64,000 bases of DNA from Tenebrio molitor (lineage: Eukaryota > Arthropoda > Insecta > Coleoptera > Tenebrionidae). Each line of letters opens with the position of its first letter. Position 1 is the first letter of the stretch. Under the pieces are notes generated by a model. The model searched no databases. It was not told the DNA's origin and worked only from the letters and a program-made list of their open reading frames with translations. The stretch is from assembly GCF_963966145.1 (NCBI RefSeq), contig NC_091046.1, positions 806,001-870,000 on the forward strand, written 5' to 3'. Made by a program: the position numbers and the translations under genes. Below are positions 53,577-64,000 of the stretch, piece by piece.

Positions 53577-56500
53577 AAAAAAATTTCGAAAAAAACTATG
53601 AACCCCTTCTATGGAATTTTCACTTCGGAAAATCATTTAAACGCCTATAGCTCCCTTCCTAGGCAACATATGGCAATGAATTTTGCACCGTTGGATTGCC
53701 CTTGTTAAGGCGCTTCTTCTGAGTCGAAAAAAATTTACCTGGATTTTTCCCTTTTTGGAGAAATTTGCAAAAAAACAAAAAATACATATTTTTGCATCCC
53801 ACAGCAAAAAATGGGCTCAATGACCGGAACTTTCCCTATGTCTGAATTCAACTCATCCTATAGAATAACTCACCGCAATTTCGTTCGAATCGGCGACAAA
53901 AAATTTTTCCGAAAAAACCACGTACCCCTACCTTCTATCGATTTTGCACCCCGAAAAAACATTTAAACGGCCATAGCTCCTTTATTAAACATAATATGTC
54001 AATGAATTCTACACCGCTGGATTCCTCTTTTCAATGCGCTTCTTTCGAGCTGAAAAAATTTTACCTCGATTTTTTCGTTTAAGAGAAATTCACAGAAAAC
54101 CGAAAAAAGTCAAAATTTTCCCTATTTTTGGCTCCCACACCAACAAATGGGGTCTATGACCGGAACTTTCCCTATGCCTGAATTCAACTCATCCTATAGA
54201 ATAACTCACCGCAATTTCGTTCGAATCGGCGACAAAAAATTTTTCCGAAAAAACCACGTACCCCTACCTTCTATCGATTTTGCACCCCGAAAAAACATTT
54301 AAACGGCCATAGCTCCTTTATTAAACATAATATGTCAATGAATTCTACAACGCTGGATTCCTCTTTTCAATGCGCTTCTTTCGAGCAGAAAAAATTTTAC
54401 CTCGATTTTTTCGTTTAAGAGAAATTTACAAAAAACCGAAAAAACTCAAATTTTTCCCTATTTTTGGCTCCCACGCCAACAATTGGGGTCTATGACCGGA
54501 ACTTTCCCAATGCCTAAATTCAACTCATCCTATAGAATAACTCACCGCAATTTCGTTCGAATCGGCGACAAAAAAATTTTCCGAAAAAACCACGTACCTT
54601 CTATCGATTTTGCACCCCGAAAAAACATTTAAACGGCCATAGCTCCTTTATTAAACATAATATGTCAATGAATTCTACACCGCTGGATTCCTCTTTTCAA
54701 TGCGCTTCTTTCGAGCAGAAAAAATTTTACCTCGATTTTTTCGTTTAAGAGAAATTCACAAAAAACCGAAAAAACTCAAATTTTTCCCTATTTTTGGCTC
54801 CCACACCAACAAATGGGGTCTATGACCGGAACTTTCCCTATGCCTGAATTCAACTCATCCTATAGAATAACTCACCGCAATTTCGTTCGAATCGGCGACA
54901 AAAAATTTTTCCGAAAAAACCACGTACCTTCTATCGATTTTGCACCCCGAAAAAACATTTAAACGGCCATAGCTCCTTTATTAAACATAATATGTCAATG
55001 AATTCTACACCGCTGGATTCCTCTTTTCAATGCGCTTCTTTCGAGCTGAAAAAATTTTACCTCGATTTTTTCGTTTAAGAGAAATTCACAAAAAACCGAA
55101 AAAACTCAAATTTTTCCCTATTTTTGGCTCCCACACCAACAAATGGGGTCTATGACCGGAACTTTCCCTATGCCTGAATTCAACTCATCCTATAGAATAA
55201 CTCACCGCAATTTCGTTCGAATCGGCGACAAAAAATTTTTCCGAAAAAACCACGTACCCCTACCTTCTATCGATTTTGCACCCCGAAAAAACATTTAAAC
55301 GGCCATAGCTCCTTTATTAAACATAATATGTCAATGAATTCTACACCGCTGGATTCCTCTTTTCAATGCGCTTCTTTCGAGCAGAAAAAATTTTACCTCG
55401 ATTTTTTCGTTTAAGAGAAATTCACAAAAAACCGAAAAAACTCAAATTTTTCCCTATTTTTGGCTCCCACGCCAACAATTGGGGTCTATGACCGGAACTT
55501 TCCCTATGCCTGAATTCAACTCATCCTATAGAATAACTCACCGCAATTTCGTTCGAATCGGCGACAAAAAATTTTTCCGAAAAAACCACGTACCCTACCT
55601 TCTATCGATTTTGCACCCCGAAAAAACATTTAAACGGCCATAGCTCCTTTATTAAACATAATATGTCAATGAATTCTACACCGCTGGATTCCTCTTTTCA
55701 ATGCGCTTCTTTCGAGCTGAAAAAATTTTATTTCGATTTTTTCGTTTAAGAGAAATTCACAAAAAACCGAAAAAACTCAAATTTTTCCCTATTTTTGGCT
55801 CCCACGCCAACAATTGGGGTCTATGACCGGAACTTTCCCAATGCCTAAATTCAACTCATCCTATAGAATAACTCACCGCAATTTCGTTCGAATCGGCGAC
55901 AAAAAAATTTTCCGAAAAAACCACGTACCCCTACCTTCTATCGATTTTGCACCCCGAAAAAACATTTAAACGGCCATAGCTCCTTTATTAAACATAATAT
56001 GTCAATGAATTCTACACCGCTGGATTCCTCTTTTCAATGCGCTTCTTTCGAGCAGAAAAAATTTTACCTCGATTTTTTCGTTTAAGAGAAATTCACAAAA
56101 AACCGAAAAAACTCAAATTTTTCCCTATTTTTGGCTCCCACACCAACAAATGGGGTCTATGACCGGAACTTTCCCTATGCCTGAATTCAACTCATCCTAT
56201 AGAATAACTCACCGCAATTTCGTTCGAATCGGCGACAAAAAATTTTTCCGAAAAAACAACGTACCCCTACCTTCTATCGATTTTGCACCCCGAAAAAACA
56301 TTTAAACGGCCATAGCTCCTTTATTAAACATAATATGTCAATGAATTCTACACCGCTGGATTCCTCTTTTCAATGCGCTTCTTTCGAGCAGAAAAAATTT
56401 TACCTCGATTTTTTCGTTTAAGAGAAATTCACAAAAAACCGAAAAAACTCAAATTTTTCCCTATTTTTGGCTCCCACACCAACAAATGGGGTCTATGACC

Positions 56501-59500
56501 GGAACTTTCCCTATGCCTGAATTCAACTCATCCTATAGAATAACTCACCGCAATTTCGTTCGAATCGGCGACAAAAAAATTTTCCGAAAAAACCACGTAC
56601 CTTCTATCGATTTTGCACCCCGAAAAAACATTTAAACGGCCATAGCTCCTTTATTAAACATAATATGTCAATGAATTCTACACCGCTGGATTCCTCTTTT
56701 CAATGCGCTTCTTTCGAGCTGAAAAAATTTTACCTCGATTTTTTCGTTTAAGAGAAATTCACAGAAAACCGAAAAAACTCAAATTTTTCCCTATTTTTGG
56801 CTCCCACACCAACAAATGGGGTCTATGACCGGAACTTTCCCTATGCCTGAATTCAACTCATCCTATAGAATAACTCACCGCAATTTCGTTCGAATCGGCG
56901 ACAAAAAATTTTTCCGAAAAAACCACGTACCCTACCTTCTATCGATTTTGCACCCCGAAAAAACATTTAAACGGCCATAGCTCCTTTATTAAACATAATA
57001 TGTCAATGAATTCTACACCGCTGGATTCCTCTTTTCAATGCGCTTCTTTCGAGCTGAAAAAATTTTACCTCGATTTTTTCGTTTAAGAGAAATTCACAGA
57101 AAACCGAAAAAAGTCAAAATTTTCCCTATTTTTGGCTCCCACACCAACAAATGGGGTCTATGACCGGAACTTTCCCTATGCCTGAATTCAACTCATCCTA
57201 TAGAATAACTCACCGCAATTTCGTTCGAATCGGCGACAAAAAAATTTTCCGAAAAAACCACGTACCTTCTATCGATTTTGCACCCCGAAAAAACATTTAA
57301 ACGGCCATAGCTCCTTTATTAAACATAATATGTCAATGAATTCTACACCGCTGGATTCCTCTTTTCAATGCGCTTCTTTCGAGCTGAAAAAATTTTACCT
57401 CGATTTTTTCGTTTAAGAGAAATTCACAAAAAACCGAAAAAACTCAAATTTTTCCCTATTTTTGGCTCCCACGCCAACAATTGGGGTCTATGACCGGAAC
57501 TTTCCCTATGCCTGAATTCAACTCATCCTATAGAATAACTCACCGCAATTTCGTTCGAATCGGCGACAAAAAATTTTTCCGAAAAAACCACGTACCTTCT
57601 ATCGATTTTGCACCCCGAAAAAACATTTAAACGGCCATAGCTCCTTTATTAAACATAATATGTCAATGAATTCTACACCGCTGGATTCCTCTTTTCAATG
57701 CGCTTCTTTCGAGCTGAAAAAATTTTACCTCGATTTTTTCGTTTAAGAGAAATTCACAGAAAACCGAAAAAACTCAAATTTTTCCCTATTTTTGGCTCCC
57801 ACACCAACAAATGGGGTCTATGACCGGAACTTTCCCTATGCCTGAATTCAACTCATCCTATAGAATAACTCACCGCAATTTCGTTCGAATCGGCGACAAA
57901 AAATTTTTCCGAAAAAACAACGCACCCCTACCTTCTATCGATTTTGCACCCCGAAAAAACATTTAAACGGCCATAGCTCCTTTATTAAACATAATATGTC
58001 AATGAATTCTACACCGCTGGATTCCTCTTTTCAATGCGCTTCTTTCGAGCAGAAAAAATTTTACCTCGATTTTTTCGTTTAAGAGAAATTCACAAAAAAC
58101 CGAAAAAACTCAAATTTTTCCCTATTTTTGGCTCCCACACCAACAAATGGGGTCTATGACCGGAACTTTCCCTATGCCTGAATTCAACTCATCCTATAGA
58201 ATAACTCACCGCAATTTCGTTCGAATCGGCGACAAAAAAATTTTCCGAAAAAACCACGTACCTTCTATCGATTTTGCACCCCGAAAAAACATTTAAACGG
58301 CCATAGCTCCTTTATTAAACATAATATGTCAATGAATTCTACACCGCTGGATTCCTCTTTTCAATGCGCTTCTTTCGAGCTGAAAAAATTTTACCTCGAT
58401 TTTTTCGTTTAAGAGAAATTCACAAAAAACCGAAAAAACTCAAATTTTTCCCTATTTTTGGCTCCCACACCAACAAATGGGGTCTATGACCGGAACTTTC
58501 CCTATGCCTGAATTCAACTCATCCTATAGAATAACTCACCGCAATTTCGTTCGAATCGGCGACAAAAAAATTTTCCGAAAAAACCACGTACCCCTACCTT
58601 CTATCGATTTTGCACCCCGAAAAAACATTTAAACGGCCATAGCTCCTTTATTAAACATAATATGTCAATGAATTCTACACCGCTGGATTCCTCTTTTCAA
58701 TGCGCTTCTTTCGAGCTGAAAAAATTTTACCTCGATTTTTTCGTTTAAGAGAAATTCACAGAAAACCGAAAAAACTCAAATTTTTCCCTATTTTTGGCTC
58801 CCACACCAACAAATGGGGTCTATGACCGGAACTTTCCCTATGCCTGAATTCAACTCATCCTATAGAATAACTCACCGCAATTTCGTTCGAATCGGCGACA
58901 AAAAATTTTTCCGAAAAAACAACGTACCCCTACCTTCTATCGATTTTGCACCCCGAAAAAACATTTAAACGGCCATAGCTCCTTTATTAAACATAATATG
59001 TCAATGAATTCTACACCGCTGGATTCCTCTTTTCAATGCGCTTCTTTCGAGCAGAAAAAATTTTACCTCGATTTTTTCGTTTAAGAGAAATTCACAAAAA
59101 ACCGAAAAAACTCAAATTTTTCCCTATTTTTGGCTCCCACACCAACAAATGGGGTCTATGACCGGAACTTTCCCTATGCCTGAATTCAACTCATCCTATA
59201 GAATAACTCACCGCAATTTCGTTCGAATCGGCGACAAAAAATGTTTCCGAAAAAACCACGTACCCCTACCTTCTATCGATTTTGCACCCCGAAAAAACAT
59301 TTAAACGGCCATAGCTCCTTTATTAAACATAATATGTCAATGAATTCTACACCGCTGGATTCCTCTTTTCAATGCGCTTCTTTTGAGCCGAAAAAATTTT
59401 ATTTCGATTTTTTCGTTTAAGAGAAATTCACAAAAAACCGAAAAAACTCAAATTTTTCCCTATTTTTGGCTCCCACGCCAACAAATGGGGTCTATGACCG

Positions 59501-61045
59501 GAACTTTCCCTATGCCTGAATTCAACTCATCCTATAGAATAACTCACCGCAATTTCGTTCGAATCGGCGACAAAAAATTTTTCCGAAAAAACCACGTACC
59601 TTCTATCGATTTTGCACCCCGAAAAAACATTTAAACGGCCATAGCTCCTTTATTAAACATAATATGTCAATGAATTCTACACCGCTGGATTCCTCTTTTC
59701 AATGCGCTTCTTTCGAGCAGAAAAAATTTTACCTCGATTTTTTCGTTTAAGAGAAATTCACAAAAAACCGAAAAAACTCAAATTTTTCCCTATTTTTGGC
59801 TCCCACACCAACAAATGGGGTCTATGACCGGAACTTTCCCTATGCCTGAATTCAACTCATCCTATAGAATAACTCACCGCAATTTCGTTCGAACCGGCGA
59901 CAAAAAAATTTTCCGAAAAAACCACGTACCCCTACCTTCTATCGATTTTGCACCCCGAAAAAACATTTAAACGGCCATAGCTCCTTTATTAAACATAATA
60001 TGTCAATGAATTCTACACCGCTGGATTCCTCTTTTCAATGCGCTTCTTTCGAGCTGAAAAAATTTTACCTCGATTTTTTCGTTTAAGAGAAATTCACAAA
60101 AAACCGAAAAAACTCAAATTTTTCCCTATTTTTGGCTCCCACACCAACAAATGGGGTCTATGACCGGAACTTTCCCTATGCCTGAATTCAACTCATCCTA
60201 TAGAATAACTCACCGCAATTTCGTTCGAATCGGCGACAAAAAAATTTTCCGAAAAAACCACGTAAGACCTTCTATCGATTTTGCACCCCGAAAAAACATT
60301 TAAACGGCCATAGCTCCTTTATTAAACATAATATGTCAATGAATTCTACACCGCTGGATTCCTCTTTTCAATGCGCTTCTTTCGAGCTGAAAAAATTTTA
60401 CCTCGATTTTTTCGTTTAAGAGAAATTCACAAAAAACCGAAAAAACTCAAATTTTTCCCTATTTTTGGCTCCCACGCCAACAATTGGGGTCTATGACCGG
60501 AACTTTCCCTATGCCTGAATTCAACTCATCCTATAGAATAACTCACCGCAATTTCGTTCGAATCGGCGACAAAAAATTTTTCCGAAAAAACCACGTACCT
60601 TCTATCGATTTTGCACCCCGAAAAAACATTTAAACGGCCATAGCTCCTTTATTAAACATAATATGTCAATGAATTCTACACCGCTGGATTCCTCTTTTCA
60701 ATGCGCTTCTTTCGAGCTGAAAAAATTTTACCTCGATTTTTTCGTTTAAGAGAAATTCACAGAAAACCGAAAAAACTCAAATTTTTCCCTATTTTTGGCT
60801 CCCACACCAACAAATGGGGTCTATGACCGGAACTTTCCCTATGCCTGAATTCAACTCATCCTATAGAATAACTCACCGCAATTTCGTTCGAATCGGCGCC
60901 AAAAAATTTTTCCGAAAAAACCACGTACCCCTACCTTCTATCGATTTTGCACCCCGAAAAAACATTTAAACGGCCATAGCTCCTTTATTAAACATAATAT
61001 GTCAATGAATTCTACACCGCTGGATTCCTTCTTTTGAACGCTTTT
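53577..61045. repeat. Satellite array, about 22 copies of a 330/336-bp monomer
   Basis: The anchor ggtctatgaccgg recurs at 54151, 54487, 54817, 55147, 55483, 55818, 56154, 56490, 56820, 57155, 57485, 57815, 58151, 58481, 58817, 59153, 59489, 59819, 60155, 60488 and 60818. Spacing is 330 or 336 bp, with a few of 333-335. The 6-bp difference is presence or absence of cccta-type bases in cgtacccctaccttc. Central copies are nearly identical. The first copy and a partial one at 53577-53814 are strongly diverged, and the last ends near 61045. Short open frames inside (for example 59383-59634) are not genes. Confidence 0.97.
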
Positions 61046-62089
61046 TTCGTTAGGCAACACCATCTGCACTAGTGTATCAAAGTACCATATCGCTCATTTC
61101 ACTATTGGTATAATTTTCCATAATAATGAGTAATGACACACTAAGACGCAAAATTTCAAGCAAACAATAGCCGAAGGTAGCACTGAAAGCAAGTAATCTG
61201 GCACCCGCGATAACAAAACTTTTTTCACCTTTTTTGCCTTGCGCCTCGATAACTTTTTAAATCTTACTATTCGTCCTAACGCGATATCAGTGGTGTGCTC
61301 AACTTTTGTGGTTGAATTTTACATAGCATTTCCACCCTTATGCGGATCTATAGCGCAAAACTGAATGCACGTGATTTTTACAATTGGTATGAAGATCCTG
61401 GGGTTTTAAGATTGTGACGTATTTTGAATTCACGCTGTATATACAGGGTGCCAAAAAAATGACGAAACAACGTTATACCAGACGATTCAGGGACACCCTC
61501 AGAGTACTAGAAACATATTTTTTAAAAATTATTAACAGGCATTAAACAATAAGTCAAAGTAAATTCATAGGTAGGAAGCTAAATGCACTTACTTAATTAA
61601 TAGCTTGTTTGCCAGATCAGTTTTATGATTTCTGATCAAAACAGCAAAAATAAAACTCGATAGAAAGTTACTATTTATTGATTTTAAATAAAAGTTATTG
61701 TTGAACATCATTTTAAATATCTCTTTCACTACAAAAGTTGTTGAAATATTAAGAATCTCTTAATAATAAAAAAATTAGATACCGATTTTGTAGCACCCTG
61801 TAGTGTTTTTAATATGGGGCCACAAGATAAAGTGAATTATTAATTATTATATTTGCGAGCGAAGCGTGGGTAAAAGCTAGTAACTGATATTTTTTGTCTA
61901 GAATTCGTTTAATTATAATTAATTTTAATAATTATACAAATTATTGATTAATTATGGACCTAAAGTTCATTGTACATATAACGAACGGGCTTGCCGTTTT
62001 TCTTTTCTGAATGGCACGTTCCGAAATGCTTTGAAATTCAGCCCAGCTTTATGAACCGAAGGCGAATTTTAACTTTTCTAATTCACAGA
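61046..62089. other. Spacer with a 361-bp MITE
   Basis: A small element at 61442-61802 has perfect 10-bp terminal inverted repeats (tacagggtgc / gcaccctgta) and no coding capacity. Apart from that I see only AT-rich DNA. Confidence 0.6.
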
Positions 62090-62325
62090 ACAGGGTAGAA
62101 TCCTTAAATTTTAATTGTTTTTCCGTAGATGAATTTTTTAGCTGAAATCAAATTTTTGGATTTTTTAAAAACCGACAGAATTATTAAAATTTGCACTTAA
62201 AAAAGGTGCCTTAATCGTTAAATGTTACTCTTTAAATCCTTGAAATATTTGCTTTTTTAAATATAGTACCTTTAAAAAGAAGGTAAAAAACCATGAAATC
62301 AGTTAAGTGTGCTAAACAGGCCCAC
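62090..62325. repeat. Dispersed repeat, inverted copy of 47961-48175
   Basis: Same family as the left copy, opposite orientation (aatccttgaaatatttgc, ccatgaa, aacaggccc). It ends about 35 bp before the mannosidase stop codon. Confidence 0.65.
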
Positions 62326-62359
62326 ATAGTAGTATTTATTGCGTTTGCGGTACAATTGT

Positions 62360-64000
62360 TCAGTTGTAAGTGACCTTGGCCAAGAATGTGCGGATTTGAA
62401 TGGGAGCTAGGACGATTTTTAAGTCGCTGACGTCGAGTGGGGCCTTGGGGGGGCTGCTGCCGGGCCACCGCAATCGAACATTTTCTTCGATAGGGATATT
62501 ACCCGCTAGAGTCATCTCTTGGAGTTCGTCGATGGTGAATGCAGTGAACAAATCCTAGGCGAAAAGTTGTACTTCTCGTATATCAAAAAAAGTTTAAACT
62601 TACGGAGAGATCTACTGTAACTTCTTTAGACAAATTAGCATCTTCATCTTTTTCCAATACGTGTTCCAAGCGAAGCAGAAGAATACCGTCTTTCCAAGGT
62701 TCTAACGTCAAAATTTGTACATTACCTTCCAGAGGTGTCTTCATGTTACTAAATTGCAAATTTTGGAGTCGTCCAGATACATCTTGGTCGGTGATGAATA
62801 CCCACGGAAGTAGCATTTTTCTTTGAGCGATATCCCTTTCGATCGCAGCTAACGACTTCTCACCTAAAAACATCTCCAGATCATCTCAATTTTACAAATT
62901 GAGCACTTTTACCATCTCCAGAGATCGGTCCCACCACTAGATAGTGTTTTCCCCTCACCACGATCCCATGATCGTACTCGATCTCGTCCAAGCCAAAACG
63001 ATCATTGTCTCTAATCGCTCTGTGAATCATCAATTCTACTTGTCCGTCTTCAATACTGGAACCACCTTGAGCTCTGTCGTTCAAAACTGCCAATTCTAAC
63101 CCCGCTTCTTCATCTCTAACGACGATTTTCGAAGTGATGGGGTAGTAGTTTCCGGCAACTGGTTGTTCGTTGGTGTAGTCGTAATCTGGACGGTAATTCC
63201 TTACTCTTTTGAGCATCTCGCGTCCATTTGAATCAGTATAGAAGGTACTGTTAGTCTTCAAAGGTGTGGTGAATCTCGTTATGACTTCTTTACCTCCATC
63301 GCTACAATCATACCATCAGATCAAGTCGACAAGAAATGCCACTTACGTAATATCTAGGGGTCCGATTATCCAATCAAATTCGATGTGGGTATTGTCATTG
63401 TTGTAAATTTTGATCAATTGACGAGCCCAGCTGCTGAACTCTTGCAACACTCCAACATAAACGTCTCCTTCTATGACTGTGGTCTTTACGTTTGAGGCAA
63501 CCCTTTGGGCACCTTTGTCTGGGTCAGGGGTGAAAATGTAAGCTTGGGAACTTGAAGCGCTCGTATAGAAGAGGAAATCTTGGGACACATCCATAGTCAC
63601 TCCGTTCATGGTCACAGATGTCAAAAGTCCAGTCTCGTCATCTATATCGAAAGAAGTTTCCTGGTTTCCGATGGTGGTTTTAGGTTTTTGGTCGCGCGAA
63701 CTAGTTTTGGTGAAAGAATAAACCTTGAAACCTTGAGGCGGTAAGTCTTGGGCGACAAATTCCAAAGTGTACTGAGACACTGGTTCTTCGACAATCTGAC
63801 TGAAGTCAGTGATGGTGTCCTCGACCTGATAAAGTACTTCGTCGCCTAGGATAAAAGTTGATGCAAGAGTGATTTATAAAAATCTGTAAATGTAGTACCA
63901 TTAGGATCAACGATGTTCCAGGTTTGGGCCTCCACCGGAACACTTATGGGGCTCGAAACGACCCGACTCAGTGGATTGTAGACCGCGATGGTAAACTGAT
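62360..64000 (-). CDS. Lysosomal alpha-mannosidase (GH38, MAN2B1-like), 3' part
   Basis: Five - strand exons are visible: 64000-63899 (cut by the window end), 63845-63347, 63301-62913, 62863-62604 and 62554-62360, with short GT/AG introns that keep one frame of about 480 residues. The sequence is the C-terminal beta-rich half of glycoside hydrolase family 38. Recognisable stretches are P-V-A-G-N-Y-Y-P-I, L-N-D-R-A-Q-G-G-S-S and V-E-L-M-I-H-R, all typical of the lysosomal enzyme that removes alpha-linked mannose from glycoprotein N-glycans. The catalytic N-terminal domain lies beyond the window. Stop TGA at 62362-62360; AATAAA on the - strand at 62340-62335. Confidence 0.93.

Noticed and set aside
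59383..59634. Open frame of 83 codons in the satellite
   Set aside because: It is part of the repeat monomer and absent in most copies because of small indels. No sign of coding constraint.
53577..61045. CRISPR-like array
   Set aside because: Repeats are 330 bp and adjacent without unique spacers, in an insect genome. It is a satellite.

Overview
This is a eukaryotic, almost certainly insect, genomic window. The evidence is short introns with GT/AG borders, AATAAA poly(A) signals, an insect-type gustatory receptor, mariner-like element debris and AT-rich intergenic DNA. A beetle is plausible but cannot be proved from the sequence.

The left 45.9 kb (1-45,905, + strand) is one long array of zinc-finger exons. 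I count 30 coding blocks (V1-V30) plus the last codons of another at the left edge (V0). Most encode 7-11 tandem C2H2 fingers. Each begins directly at a polypyrimidine/AG splice acceptor, and the first exonic base is always the third base of a codon. Almost all end with a stop and their own poly(A) signal within a few tens of bases (up to about 300), and the next acceptor often lies only about 100 bp further on. Many blocks have no usable start codon. This is the layout of mutually exclusive alternative 3'-terminal exons joined to a common 5' part outside the window to the left, as in longitudinals lacking (lola), but with whole multi-finger arrays per exon. The common part (BTB, ZAD or other) is not visible, so I give no gene name.

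Within the array, a 1.9-kb unit (9,615-19,198) is repeated five times. Each unit holds a copy of V9, a copy of V10 and a 138-nt single-finger cassette exon. All V10 copies are intact, all later V9 copies are dead, and two of the five cassette copies are intact. A second local duplication (42.7-44.8 kb) made V28/V29 and a chimeric pseudo-exon. A 6-kb gap (25.4-31.4 kb) holds a deleted mariner-like element and nested foldback elements. Several short finger-less in-phase tails with poly(A) signals lie between the finger exons.

The right part holds ordinary genes and repeats: a four-exon F-box/leucine-rich-repeat gene on the - strand (46.3-47.9 kb), a transposon-rich spacer, a two-exon gustatory receptor (51.0-52.3 kb, +), a truncated duplicate of it (53.1-53.6 kb), about 22 copies of a 330/336-bp satellite (53.6-61.0 kb), and the 3' half of a lysosomal alpha-mannosidase gene on the - strand (62.4-64.0 kb).
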